From: Xiphophorus maculatus
Taxonomy: Eukaryota > Chordata > Actinopteri > Cyprinodontiformes > Poeciliidae
Length of the DNA stretch: 64,000 nt
Direction: 5' to 3'
NCBI RefSeq assembly: GCF_002775205.1
Contig: NC_036460.1
Coordinates: forward strand, 23,330,751 to 23,394,750
This document shows, piece after piece, positions 12,707 to 26,100 of the stretch. Position 1 is the stretch's first letter. Every line of letters starts with the position of its first letter. The position numbers were made by a program, and so were the translations under genes. The notes under the pieces were generated by a model. The model made no database searches and had not been told where the DNA came from. It saw only the letters and a program-made list of their open reading frames with translations.

Positions 12707-15700
12707 ATGGCTTCCTTGTCTTTAGAGTCTACAGAACAATCTGAGAACAGCCCAGAGGAGCCATCAGCAGCCGAGTCCAAAGAAGACAAAGAAACCGCCC
12801 GAGTTTCGGAACATCTGCTCCAAAGTTTCCAGAAGTCGGCTCTGAGTTTCTCCACTGACCAGGTTTCGTGTCTGTGCGAGGCCCTGTTGCAAGCGGGTAA
12901 TGTGGATCGCCTGTGGAGGTTTCTCTCCACCATACCTCCTTCGTCCGAGCTGCTACGTGGCAACGAGACGTTGCTGAAGGCCCAGGCGCTGGTGGCCTTC
13001 CACCGGGAGGAGTTCAAGGAGCTGTACGCCATCCTGGAGAGCTATGACTTCCACCCGTCTAACCATGGGTTCCTGCAGGACCTGTACCTCAAAGCCCGCT
13101 ACAAGGAGGCGGAGAGGTCCCGGGGCCGCAGCCTGGGCGCCGTGGACAAGTACCGGCTCAGGAAGAAGTTCCCCCTGCCCAAAACCATCTGGGACGGGGA
13201 AGAGACCGTGTACTGCTTCAAGGAAAAGTCCCGGAACGCTCTGAAGGAATGTTACAAGAGCAACAGGTATCCCACTCCGGACGAGAAGAAAAACCTGGCC
13301 AAAGTCACCGGACTGTCCCTCACACAGGTCAGCAACTGGTTCAAGAACCGCAGGCAGAGGGACAGGACCCCGTCCGGGACCCACAGCAAAAGGCAAGAGC
13401 AACAAAGCTGCATGCATGTGCACACATTCAACTATATAAGCCGCAGCAGTGTCCTTTGTTTGGAAGCAGAGGAAACAGAAAAAAACCTGAAGGAAAAAAA
13501 ACACAGCACGCCTTCACTTGAGTGCAAAAACGAGCCAATATGCTAGACGCTGGTTTATGCAGTTGATTTGGCTGTAACTGTGTTTTGGCAGCAGTGAAGT
13601 CACACATCTCAAACCTGAAGCATGTTGCTTTGTTATGAAATGTGAGATCCAGATGGGCCCCACGATGGCTCAAGTTTCCTGAAACTCTGCACTGCGCTGC
13701 CGCCTTCAGAGCCAGGGAAAGCCAGGTTAGTTAGTGGAAACCTTTAACAAAAGTGCGTGAGTGGGGGGAAAAAAACCCTGCAGGATCAGATCACACAGCC
13801 TGAGACCTCTTCTCATTTTATACATTGCAGTAGAGATGGATCAGGCCACTTCTTCGACAAATAGGTGTGACTGATACAGACCTTGTGGTGTTCATTGTCA
13901 GCAAAATAATGATATTTATTGATGCTCCCAAAGAACCAGCAGAGAAAAAAAATAGTTTAATCAGGAAAAGTAACACACCTTCTGCCACCTTCAGCGTCTG
14001 ACATGAACACGTTGTCCGCGTCTTGTCTGTTTATCATCTCGGCTGGAAACTGAAAATGCTGCCCAACATTTAAGAGTTAGTTGAGGCATCTTCTGTTACA
14101 ACAACCAGGGTGAAGCCATGACGACTGCAACTGGCTGGTGCTCACGAGCGACCGAAGTCGCCACAAAAATCAATTTTAATATCAGGAGATCTCGTTAGAC
14201 AAGTTCTTGTTACAATCCTGCTGGTCGTTGCCAAAGATGCATGATCAAAATTAAAAGTCTAGGGAGCTGAGAACGCCATCTAATTGACTCTGGGTTTGGT
14301 TGGTGTAATTAAAAAAAGTGACTCATCGTCAGATAAATTGAACAGATTTAGTCAGAGGAGAATTCAACAAGTCGCCTCAGCTTACTTAGCAAATGATGTC
14401 CTGGGTATTTTGACTTTCTCACTGGGAATTCTTGAAACTGCAAATGTAAATGAAAAATGTTTGTTTCTGGTGGGGAATGAGAAGCGTAATAACCAGTCAA
14501 ACTAATTGAGCACAAGCTGTAGCTTTATACTGACTGATCAGAACACACCAACCAAATCAAATGTGCTTCAAGAAGCTTGACTTATTCAGTTTCTTTCAGG
14601 TCCTTTCTAATGAATCCAATTTTCACTGATTCAGAATTATTTTTATTGACTCTTTCTCCTCTTTTATAAAAGGGGGAAAAAGGCCTGTACAGTACTTGAT
14701 GGAAGTAGTAGCTTTAAATTGAATAGAAAATAACATTATAATATACTCACGTATGTTTAAAAGCCTTTGTCTACAGCTTTTATCTAAGCTCAAAGAAGTG
14801 CATCAGACTACATGACTCTGGTTTTATTTTCAGCCCACTTATTTATCAAGTACTGTACAGGCCAAAATGTGTGTGTGTTCTTGGTTTTTATTTAATGAAG
14901 AGTGGCGCTGATTCCTGTCTCTGGCAGAATAATCGTCGCATCTCTTGTTTCTTTTTTTTTTTTTTTTTTACAACCACTGCTTCTCCAAACAGGGGTGATC
15001 TGTTAGGAGAAGAGATAAAACAGAACATGGAGAGCATGGTCAGGCCGAGCGACGCAGCGAATCTGTGTGGTCAAAACTACACAAACGAACCAAAACCTGC
15101 ACCCTAAAGGAGTTTTTAGGACTCTGGTGCTTCCTGCTTGCACAGAGGAGTGCTGCTATTCATGGTTGGTTATTAAGTTGGAGGAGCGGTGTGTTGAAAA
15201 ATGGTTAACCGTGCTGCGGTTTAAAAGTAGAGGAGAAACTTGAACAAATTTTCTTTTGCCATTAGAAATATGAGATCTAAATCCAACCAGCACAAAATCT
15301 CTCTGATTTACATTAGATGTCTCTCAGTAATGCAGCACAAATAATTCCAATTTTAATACTGCAGTATCTGCTTTTAATCAAAACAGGAAAGCAATAACTG
15401 TCCCTGCACTGCAAAAACACAGAATCCTACCAAGTGTTTTGGTCTGGTTTCTAGTGCAAATATCTGGGTTCAATTCATATAAGACCAAGCTAACTTATAA
15501 ATAACTTCAAGGCAAGAAGTACCTTGTTTTATGTCAATAACGCCATAATATTGATGAAAAAGTTTCAGTTCCACTGGCAGATTATTTCACATAGAAAAAT
15601 TCATTTACCTCATGTTAAAAGTGAAATAATCTGCCAGTGGAACTAAGACTTTTTCCTCAATATGATGGAATTATTGACATAAAGCAAGCTCCTATATTTT

Positions 15701-18700
15701 GCAAAGAAGTTACTTGTGAGTCAGTTTTGTCTTATTTTAAGAAGATATTTGCAAAAGAAATAGACCAAAACACTTGCTATGATTTGGTGCTTTTGCAACG
15801 CACTTAAACTTCATATTTTCTCAAAAAGCAGAAATAATTGTGAAAGACACATTAAATAATCAAAGTAATTTTTTTATGTTTAATATCGCATCAAATTTCA
15901 GTGAGTCTGATGGGAACCACAGCACTGAAGACGAGGCGAGCGTCATGGACGAAGCGGCGGACAAACCTGAGGAGACCGTCGGCTCCGGGGCTTCCATCAT
16001 CTCCGTCTCGGCGGTGCCCTGCAGCGCCGGGAGCCAGCTCATCCTCAACAGCACCAGCGGCTTCCTCACAGCGCCGCAGCCTTTGCTGCTGAACGGAAAC
16101 TCCCTGATCTCCGGCGCCGGGGCTGGCGTCATCATCAACGGCCTGAGTCTGGGCGACTGCCAGACGGTCACGCTGAGTCCTGTCGCCACCAGCTCTCCTT
16201 TGATCCTGAACGGGGCTCAGGTCATAGCCAAACCCGGGGTCGGCGCAGAGCAGCAGGAGGCGGTGGAGGCCAAGGCGGCGGTTCTGAGCAGCAACTTGCA
16301 ATCTTCCGAGGCCTCCGCCATCATTTCTCCTCCACTTCAAACCAAAGCCAAGAGCGGCAACAACATGGATTTTCACGTCCGCTGTGAATCGGAAGGAGGC
16401 AGCCAGACGGTATCCCCGTCCTCCTCGTCTTTATCGCCCTCCCCGCCAGCTCTGTCTTCTCCCACCTGTCTTCCATCTCTAGTCTTAACCCAGAACCCGC
16501 AACATCAAGAGCCGCTCTCCCTCACAGCGCCTCTGTCTTCTGCAAGTGTAGCTATTTCTAACTCTCCCAGTCAGCAGGGGGTTTCTCCCTCGTCGGTTTC
16601 TTCCATCCACTCCGCCCCTCATGTCATCTCTTTGCCCCAAGTTGTGCCTTCCATCCACTGTTCACCAGTCTCCCATCTGGTCCAGACGTCTTTAGGATCC
16701 CAGTGCCCTCAGCTTGTCCCAGTATCCCCACTCACCTCGCCGGCTCCATCTTTCCAAAACCCGGGTGGCAGACCACCGAAGCAGAATAAAGAGCCCCCAA
16801 CAACTGTATCTGAATCTGCTGCGACTGTGGTTTCGGTCTCAGAGCTAAGCAACGCTACCCTCCAGCAAATAAACTCCACCCCCAGCAAAATCCAGACTCC
16901 GCAGGTTCTCTCCGCATCTTCCCCAACTCCAGTAGTGCCGGTGTCACAAGCCAAATGCAGCAGCGCCTCTGCACAGTTAGTCTCTCTCTCCATGCCTCAG
17001 CTGGTCCCCGTCTCCTCCATCCAGACCTCCTCCAACGTCTCTTTCCCTCAGGTGGTGCCGGCCAGCCCGGCTCTCTCCATCCCCTCGGCCGGGTTGCCCT
17101 TGCAGATCCTGGCTTCGGCTCCCGGATCCGGAGGGGCTCCGCAGACCCCGCTCCGGATAAACCCGCTGAGTCCAATTCAGAGAGTGGGGAACCCGAGCAG
17201 CGTGGCCCCCGCCGTGCAGCTCCTGAACCCTGGGATCATTCAGCTACCTTCCTCTCCAACAGGTAAGCATGTTTCATTGGAAAATGAGATTTATCATTGG
17301 TCTTCAGTTGGATTCTTTGCTGGGATTTCATTTCATATGATGAAGAATTAAATGTATTTTGGATTCTATAAAAATTAAAAAACTTAAGTGAATCTTGAGA
17401 GGAAACAAATTGTTTATTGTGGATCAGATCTGAAGAGTGGAAGACAACCTCTGCTGAAAGAAAGCAACAGAAACATTTGGGTTGTTTTCACACCTGATTG
17501 TCTAGAAGATTCTGTTCAATTGGGGACAAAAATTGCAACATTTGTTATATTTTCCACTTGTGCGGTTCGCTTTCACACGGCGGTGAACCAAATCATTTGG
17601 AAAAACCTGTTCCCCCTTCTCGCCTGTGGTGGCGCTGCATCAAGAACCACTTAAGGAAATGAAAGGAAAGCTGAGCACAAGTTTCTTTTTCACATAATGC
17701 AAACAGAAATGTAGTAGCGTCGGGTTACCAGTTGGTGATTGTAATGCTCCATTCAGTAGTTTGCCGTCGCCAACATATCAAAAAAGAAGAAGTAGGGTCA
17801 GATTTTAGTGGCTGTAGAATTTCTCTTTCATCTTTGGCAAAAGACCACAAACTATTCTTCTGACTGTCGTTACACTCGTGTGTTTGTTTAGGTTGCATTT
17901 ACCCAGAATACCCTCCATCACAGTCTGCTTCACCGCTTTTGGAGCGACCTGCGGTCCGCTGGCATTCACATATGCATTCAAACGGCACCAGAGTTCACTT
18001 CAACCAAACCGAGACTGAGGTTTTTAGGTGGACCAGAGGTTTTTTGGTCCGCATCAGAGTTCTGTTGTGCGTTCACACCTCCACAAACAAGCCAGACTTT
18101 CTAGGCAAATTAACTAGTGTTGGATTAAAGCGGATTAACAGGGCTGGTGTGAATGCACCCTTTATTTTGCCACAATCCATGCAGGGAACGTGGCAAAAAT
18201 GGGGATGCTTTTTTTCAGCAGGGACTCGGAAGAAGGTGAAAGTTGATGGGAAGATGGAAGGAACCCTTGGAGGTTCCCAAACATGCAGGCTAGAGCTAGA
18301 GGATCATCAGTTATATCAATAGGTATTGATGTGTCGGAATGGCCTAGTCAAAGCCCAGATCTCACTGAAATTTGTGGTTAGACTTGAAAACTGATAAGAC
18401 GTACCTGAGATCATTTGATAAAATATTGTTTAACGAGGGATGGATACAAATAACGCCACTTTTTATGTTTGTAAAACATAATCAAAATCATCAAATCAGA
18501 TGAAATCATTTGTAATAGTTGTTCTACCCCTTAGCCATCTCCATAAAGTTTGTGGTTGCTCAGTAGCGCAACTAGCATGATGTGCATAAAGTCATTAAAT
18601 ACGGATCATTGTGTTTTCCTCTAGGGAACCTCGTTCTTGGTGGAAGTCCTTATCTGAGTGTCCAGCAGGGGAAGCTGATTCTGACCATCCCAGCAGGGAT

Positions 18701-19277
18701 CCAGCTCACCAGTTTACCCCTGAAACCAGTCCCAGACGCACCCACCATCTCTGCCAACGGCGTGGCGGGGCTTCTTGGCCCCTCCGCGCCTCCTGTGGCC
18801 CACCAGCCTCCGTCCGCCCCCGGCTCGACCTCCGCCGGTCCGGCAGCTTCGCCCTTGAACTTCATCAGCTCGTCCCCTCTGTACTGTGCTCCGGACTCCG
18901 CCGTCGCCACCAGCCAGGCGCTCGTGGACCAGCCCGTCACCATGACGACACAGAGCTCGCTCACTCCGGAGAGCCTGCTGGCCCTCGGCCCCATGTACAG
19001 CGGCGTGGCGCCGAGCCTCCAGCTGTCCCAGCCGGCGTGGAGCCCCGTGTCGCTCTCCACCTCGGCCAGCCTGACGCTGTTTGACATGCGGGGGAAGGGC
19101 GAGCTGCCCGTAGACCTCGGCCTGCCCGGCGGGGAGTCGCTCCTGCTGGGGAGCCCCTCGCCGGGGCAGGACGAGGACGCCAGGTCTCCCCTGGGCGACC
19201 CAGAGGAGATGGACGGGGACCCCAAGATCCTCACTCAGCTCCAGTCGGTCCCCGTGGATGAAGACCTGGGTTTGTAG
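12707..19277 (+). CDS. six5: Homeobox transcription factor SIX5, complete
   Basis: This is a nuclear SIX-family homeodomain transcription factor. Exons 12707-13392, 15902-17262 and 18625-19277 join in frame to 899 residues. The start is the ATG at 12707 ([10 protein letters not shown]). The SIX domain is about residues 46-163 and the homeodomain about 165-224, with ETVYCF at its start (the SIX4/5 type) and [13 protein letters not shown] in helix 3. Exon 2 and exon 3 encode a long Ser/Pro/Val-rich activation region with repeated PQVVP/PQLVP motifs and an end, [17 protein letters not shown], close to that of human SIX5. Intron 1 has a GC donor (AAAAG|GCAAGA) and rejoins as K-S-E-S-D-G-N, the expected family sequence. 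Intron 2 is GT-AG. Neighbouring genes from human 19q13 support six5 over six4. Confidence 0.93.
15407..15801. mobile_element. Foldback MITE, copy 1 (six5 intron 1)
   Basis: The element starts CACTGCAAAAACAC and ends with a related inverted sequence (GTGCTTTTGCAACG). Its centre holds 24-bp perfect inverted arms at 15567-15590 and 15621-15644. A second diverged copy is at 28701-29093. It is a non-autonomous DNA element with no ORF, ending 100 bases before six5 exon 2. Confidence 0.8.
17480..18165. mobile_element. Probable non-autonomous DNA transposon in six5 intron 2
   Basis: The stretch begins with TTTTCACACCTG and ends with a partly complementary CTGGTGTGAATGCACC, with inner words such as GGTCCGCATCAGAG and GTGCGTTCACACCTCC repeating the same theme in both orientations. 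There is no transposase. This pattern resembles fish MITEs, but the ends are degenerate and the borders approximate. Confidence 0.45.
18185..18420 (+). mobile_element. Tc1-like transposase remnant in six5 intron 2
   Basis: The plus strand carries broken pieces of a Tc1-like transposase gene: GGGGATGCTTTTTTTCAGCA near 18200 and a segment near 18340 that would encode EWPSQSPDL, a hallmark of the DDE region. The frame is interrupted by stops and the ends are missing, so it is inactive. A related fragment lies on the minus strand at 44590-44845. Confidence 0.7.
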
Positions 19278-22267
19278 TCTCCTAAAACTGTACGCTGGCG
19301 ACGATGATCCTCTGAAAGACTTTAGTTTCTCCTCATGACCCGACATGTTACCTTCACACTCTTTAAACATATTAATTAGGTATTTAAACGCTTTAATGCC
19401 TTCACAGTCCTGACTGGCACTTTTGAGAGAAGTCTTTGCAGTTTTGTTTTGCGGTGTTTGGCAGCTCCAGTCAGAACCTTGCATACGCTTTTCATGGATA
19501 TCAATGTCACGCTGGTTTGGGGCATTTAAAGATTTATTCTTTACCATCCTTCTTACAGGATGTAATGATTTATACTAGGGTCGTCAATGTTACATAATGC
19601 ATATTAATCTCATTACCTATTTTGACCTAAAAGCGTCACTACAGAAAAGTGAATGGATCCACTTTAAATAAATATAAATATAGAAAATATTTTCTTTTCT
19701 TTCTACCAGCATATTTGTTCTAAAAACTTTAGATGGATATAAAATCAAGTGTGTTTGTTTTTTTAAACCATAAAATGCATTCTTGATTCCAGACATAAAA
19801 CCTGATTGTCCCCCCCTTTTTTTTTAAAGGGTTTAGCTTTAGACGAATTTTCTTTTAATGAGGCTGAAAGTGAGAATTTCTACTTGGAGAGTAAATGTTT
19901 CTCAGCCCTAAGATGAGGAGTTAACAGCTAGACCCTACAACAAACCCAAACACATGTAACTGAGGTTAAAAGAACAAAACCGGCTAACGTTTGGCTTCAG
20001 GAATGCCTTGACCTCAACTATGCTCAAAATTTGTGGAATATTCATAAAGGCTTGGTGAGATCCAGAGGAAAACAACTTAAATGTGGTTTACCAGGAAGGT
20101 TTGTCAAGCATCCATGAATATATCTCCTCACCCAGTTTTATTTTGTATGCAAAGCTCTCCTGTAGTCAGAAAAATAAGCAATGAGTCAGATACATCTTTA
20201 GATAAAAAAAAAAAAAAAGAAAATAAATGACATCGACATCCATGATGAGTGTTAACGTGCCTGGAAATGCTTCATTTTGAGGTTTTACCTCTAGATTTTA
20301 AGGGAATTTTCTGCCGTTTTTAGCCACTTTTTTTTTATTTTTATTTTTTATCTTGAGAGAGGAGCTAAGCTGGATGACATTTTGAGAAAATTCAACAGTA
20401 CCTTTTCCTGGAGTTTTTCCTTGAGGTGCCACCAAAAGAGAGAAGATCTGGTAAAGTGAAAACACTTGTACATTTCTCAGTGAGAGCTTCTGGACTTTGA
20501 CTCTTCTTACGCTACCAACACTCCACAATGAAGAGCATAAAAACCTTCATGCTCTTTATTTTGCCTCCTAGTTGCAAGGGAAACACAACAGTATTTCACA
20601 GACATGAACCAGTTACTGAAGTCTGGCCAAGCAGGCAGATTTGTTGCATTTAATGTTGTTTAAAGTTGGTTTTTTTGTTTGTTTGGTTTTTTTTTGCAGT
20701 TTTTGAATTGTGTGATTGAAATTATGATGATAATAATGATACAGGAGTTGAAAAGGTTATAACTCTATGCAATATATGTGTAGCTCTTTATAGGACACTA
20801 CGTCGCACAACGCTTGGGAGATGAAATGAAGCGTTGACGCGCATTACACTAAAGCGTTTTGCTCTGATTGTGATGTTTCTCATCAAATGCAGCCAAAGTC
20901 TCAGTACAATGATGCTGATAAGTGCCTTATTTTAAACCGTTTTTTGTTGTTTTTTTTTTTTTTAAAAATGTATTCTTGTTTTGTGTTTGTTACACCGTTT
21001 TGTATGACTTGTATGTTGCTGACCAGATTTTTGGACTTTAAAGAATGCCCACATTTCTACGTCAGTTTGACCCTCTGTGAATTGCTGTGATACTTTATTT
21101 GCATGGTCGTTGCTCCATCTCATTTATTTTTATTTCTTTTAAAATCGTTGTATATTTTGCACATTTCATTGGCATTCTGTTTACGTTAACGCTCGCGTTC
21201 TGTCGTGATCGCGGTGGGACTCATTTGTTCGGGACGCTCCGGGTCCTTTGGATTTAAACGCTAAACCAAACAGGCCGTCTGCGGCCGCAACGCAGGCAGC
21301 CGTCAAGCTTTTTGCTCGTTTATGGTACATAAATGTGCAGTGGATGTCAGAAGTGGACACGCCCCTGTTAAAACGGCAGGTTTTTGTGACTTAAAGCTGC
21401 AGTATGTGCATTTTTATTTTTAAAAAATATGGGTTTTTGGGTTTTTTTAGATATTTGTTAAAACTGTCACCATCTCAACAGATAATGAGACAGAAATTCA
21501 TTGGAGAAAAGTCTAGCACCCCCACCTCGTCCCAGTGCTACTATTGGTAAAACGTTTAGGATTCAGTTTCCAAACTTTAATTTTCCTCTCATGAGGTAAT
21601 TCTTGTCTGGGTTTGGAGGAATGCTTGCACGTTCTCAGTTGCTGAAAACTAAAAATCCATCTTCAGATTTCTAGCAGACATTTGAAACTCCTGTTTTATG
21701 TGGGGGGAAAGCAAACCCATATCACTGTGGTTATTTTATTGTTTTCTCTTTCTCTCTTTGGTGATTAACGGTGGTTTTGCCAAACATATATTTATAGGTT
21801 GCGTCTGTTTGAGTCTGATTTTATTAGCTCATAACATACAATCACAAGGCGTTTTTGACGATTTTAAGGGCTTCCTTGACTTGTTTTCTCTGGAAGGATT
21901 TAACTTGGCTTATCAAACCCAAACCCTTAATCATCTGATTCATCCGATATCTGCAAACTGTGGCTTCAACTGAGTGATTAAAGTGAGCAAACGTGAGGAA
22001 TATTTTCTAAAAAGATGTCTTAACTTAATTCAAGACAATCAAATTTGAACAAAAATTACTTCAGCAAAATATTAGTTCAAGGATGTGCCACTTTAAATTT
22101 ATATAATTTTCTCATAACAAAGTTGGGTTTTTTTCTGCTGAATTGTAAGGCAGCTCATGAAGAAATGGAAGTTGTTTATTCTGTTAATTATTTCTTCCTG
22201 TCCTAAAAATCAAGCTCTTTAACGGCGGGGGGGGTTCACTCTTGAAATCCAGTGTGGACGTAAGTAT

Positions 22268-22297
22268 GGTAATACTTAAGTATACTTAAGTATTACC
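22268..22297. repeat. Perfect 30-bp palindrome
   Basis: The half-site GGTAATACTTAAGTA is followed directly by its exact reverse complement with no spacer. It lies in the presumed six5 3' UTR and would form a hairpin in RNA. Confidence 0.9.
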
Positions 22298-22758
22298 AGT
22301 TACAGTGATGACCTGCGTTTGTGATTTTTATATTTTCTTCTGATTGGTATGTTTTGTACATTTAACCTATTTAATTGCATGTACCAGTCGGTTCCTAGCT
22401 TAAAGTTAAGACTCGTGAAAACGGTGCATATAGGAAATCTCGGATGACTTTGCGTCAGCTCGGAGGTTTTTAAACTCTAGTTTTTCCCGCTGTTAAACTT
22501 TAGACAATGGAAACGGAGCTGTTTGTTTTAAATATACCAAAGCATGCTTGTTTTTCTTTTGTTTGTAGCCTTGCGTTTTTATTGTTACCAGTCACTTAAC
22601 CTACACAACTCTTGATTTAACCAAAGATTGTGCGTTGGTGTTTTTATGTTTTTAAAAAGGGAGATGTCTGTCTTTAAATGTCCTTCCTGGTTTTTTTTTT
22701 TTTGTTTGTTTGTTTTTTTACTCAAATGCATTCTATTTTTTATATTACATGATACTGT

Positions 22759-22790
22759 AATAAACTACATTTATTAAAAAAAAAAAAAAA
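22759..22790 (+). terminator. Candidate six5 polyadenylation site with genomic A-run
   Basis: AATAAA at 22759-22764 is followed after 11 bases by 15 A residues (22776-22790). This is a good poly(A) signal, but the encoded A-run could also mimic a poly(A) tail in cDNA, so the true 3' end needs RNA evidence. Confidence 0.45.
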
Positions 22791-23178
22791 GTTTGTCTCC
22801 TATTTGCCCCTTGTTGGAGCTGTAGGGCACAACCAACTCTCTATTTGTTCAGGGATTTTGCCTAAAATTTGTCAACAAAATTTTATTCAAATGCCTTTCT
22901 GGGAAAGCTTTGGGCTCGTTCTCCGGTTAGTTCAGAGCTTTCAAAGGTGCGGCGGCGCCGGCTCGTGTTTGCACAAGAGAAGCGGGGGGATCTCTGGTGT
23001 GTTATTATAAACCCTGATGGGCTCAGGTTACCTGCGCGAGGGTATGATGAGGCTCGATCCCAACACTCATGCTGGTTGGTTTGGTTTTGGTTCATCCATA
23101 ATGATCCACGGAGGCTGCAGCTCTCAGAGGAGCTAAGCTGTAGAGAAGTTGTATTTTTTTTTGTTTGTTTTTACCGCG

Positions 23179-26100
23179 ATGATCTTCACAGCAGAGCAGG
23201 TCATCTGTGTGTGTGAGGTCCTGCTGCAGGGCGGTCACATGGATCGTCTCGCCAGCTTCCTCTGCACTCTTCCTCCCTCTTCTTCTTCTTCGTGCCACTG
23301 GGAGCTGGAGAGCGTGCTGAAAGCCAAGGCAGCCGTGGCCTTTCACCAGGGCCGCTTCTCGGACCTCTACGCCCAGCTGGAGGGCTTCCTGTTCTCCCCG
23401 CGCAGCCACCAGTTCCTGCAGCAGCTGTGGCTGCGGGCCCGCTACGCCGAGGCCGAGAGGCAGCGGGGCCGGCCCCTGGGGGCCGTGGGGAAGTACCGCG
23501 TCAGGAGGAAGTTTCCTTTACCCTACACCATCTGGGACGGCGAGGAGACCAGCTACTGCTTCAAGGTGGGAAGAAATCTCCTAAAAAAAAAAAAAAAATC
23601 AAAACCGCTCTTTGGTTTATTTGCCCTCTGATAGTGACCGGGGCGCTTTTATCACTTTGAGGACCTTCTCCTTAGCACCTCGCAAAATTATTCGAAAGTT
23701 AGAACCAGGGACTTTGTCACTTTTTGGGATCAACACAAAGTGGTGCATAATTGCTTCTTTCCTTTTTTGTTTTTACAAACAAAAACCTGAAAAGTGTGGC
23801 ATTCTCTTGCGTTCAGGCATCAACACGTGGCATTTTCAAGATCCAACATTCTTGAATTAATAAGTTGCAGCCACACTTAAGTTTTTAAGTATTTTTAAAA
23901 TTGAAAACTGCCTTGTACATCTAAAGTCTTCAGTCCTCGGGGGTCGGAGTCCTGCAGGGTTTACATCGTCTCTGCTTCATCACACCTGATCAGGTCATTA
24001 GGACTGTGGAGAATTTGTCTGCATATTGAGGAAGTAAGGCAGACGTTTGGTTCAGGTGTGATGGACTAAAGACAGGTCAAAAACTTACAGGAAAGTGACC
24101 CCTGATCAAAAGACATTTATGCTACTTTTCATTGCAAAAATAACTCAGTCAGATCAGAGAGAGTTATTGTGAAAGTGTTTCCACAGATGTTTAAGCAAAT
24201 TTAGGTAATTTGTTTTGATTTTAAGCATCCCGTTGAATCCATAGGCTGGTATACTTTGACTCTTCCTACTTCCTACTCAAAAGAGGAAGAAAGTGAAGCT
24301 CCGATCTATTCTGCAGTAAACAACCTTCAAATGAACTTTTCTGCTTTTTCTTCCTCTTGCATCGACACCAGATTTTGACTGTGGCTCTCTGCAGCTTCTC
24401 TTGGGATTTTGTTTGACCTAATCACTCAGCTTCATGATGCCGTTTTCTCTAACAAACCTCTGTGGCCTTCACAGAACAACCAGGCTTATGCTGAGATTAA
24501 ATTAGACTCAGCAGGTGGACAATTTCTAAAAAAAAAAAAAAATTGGTTCACATTGAAACCATTCTTCAGTTTTCTTTCCACGTAATTATGCCCTGCTCTG
24601 CGTCGGTCTAAAACTTAAAATCCCACCAAAAAATCCGTTCAGGTTTGTGGTTGTGATGAAATGGGGGGATCTGAATACTTGTTAAAGGCGCTGCATATCA
24701 AATTCTCTTAAGGATAACGCTTCAAATTGAACAAATTTTTATCTAAGTCTGGTTTTCCAGTGTTGCCTCAGTAGAATCAATTTTAATTCCATATTTACTC
24801 TGCGATAAAAACAGATGAAAATACAGGTTTAACTAAACTAACCAAAGCCAACGTATTCCTTAAAGAATGCGTAATTGAATTCTTTTCTTTTCTGATGACC
24901 CATAAAACGTTGACTTGCCAACAGTCCTGAGAGCTCCAACGTGTTTCTGATCCCTGATGTTCAGGACAATAAACGACCTGATCTGTAAAGCAGGAGAAAT
25001 CGCGGAGCGTGCTCCGGGAGTGGTACCACAGGAAGCCGTACCCGTCCACCCAGGAGAAACGGGAGCTGGCCGCCGCCACCGGCCTCACCTCCACCCAGGT
25101 CAGCAACTGGTTCAAGAACCGCCGGCAGAGGGAGCGAACCGCGGATGTTAGCAGGTCAGAGGAAGGTTAGACTCTGTTCAGCTTAAAGCATCTGGAGTGA
25201 AAAAGAAAAAACAAAAAGTTTTTATAAATTGTTCAGAAGTTTATTCTGTCTTGAAAGAAAACTGATTGTCTCCTAAAATATCAAAGCTATGGTACAATTA
25301 TAGATTTGTAGCTTAAAACAACTTTTCTATCTTATAATTACGACTTTTAAACAGATAATTATAATCTCTTAGCTGTTGCCTACTTGTATTTAATTACTGA
25401 CTTCATATCATTCATATCTTACAGCTTTGCATCTCCACATTATTATGCTACAACTCATGGTTGTGAGTTTATATTCCATAATTTATTACTTTATAATTCT
25501 CTATTACTTCAGAATTATCACTTCAAGTCTCCAAGTTATGATTTCAACTCATAACACTTTAATATTTGTAATTTATATCAAAATCACGTCTTATATCTCA
25601 TAATTATAACTAACTCTTAATTATGACTTTGCATCTTCATATTGTGACTTTAAAACTGTTTGTACTTGGTCATAATTAAGATTTTATATCATATTTATCA
25701 AATCATATTTCATAGTTGTCACTCGGTAACACAAAATTGTAGATTTTTTTGTTAAATTATTATGACTTCAAATATTTCCTAACCAAAGACTTTGCTTGAA
25801 AGTGGAAACGTTGAAAGTTTTGCTGTAATATTATGACTACACCTTTGGATTTTACAGCTACAGATTTAATTTATGACTTTAAAATGATTGAAAAAACGTT
25901 GTTTTACAAAAACTAAATATACTTTTTGATATTAAAACATTGTATCTCATAATAATTTTCTCAAAATTAGGAATTTATCTCTTATGACTTTGTGTCTAAT
26001 ATTTATTACTCTGTATTTAGAAAACATTGGATCTCTCAACTATTACTGTTTCTTTACTCTTTGAATCACAACTATGCCTTTACATCTTTTCATTATGATA

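Larger units (their letters stand above)
19278..22790 (+). other. six5: Probable long 3' UTR of six5
   Basis: No ORF with a recognisable product occurs between the six5 stop and about 22.8 kb. AATAAA motifs occur near 19668 and 20222, and the last, at 22759-22764, precedes a run of 15 A residues. Depending on the signal used, the 3' UTR would be 0.4 to 3.5 kb. The region is AT-rich with T-runs and contains a perfect 30-bp palindrome at 22268-22297. The extent is inferred. Confidence 0.4.

Noticed and set aside
12707-19277. Naming the gene six4
   Set aside because: Homeodomain signature fits SIX4 or SIX5, but the PQVVP repeats, the LTQLQSVPV end and the neighbours favour six5.
18714-19547. 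277-codon antisense ORF over six5 exon 3
   Set aside because: Shadow of the GC-rich six5 coding sequence; no independent evidence.
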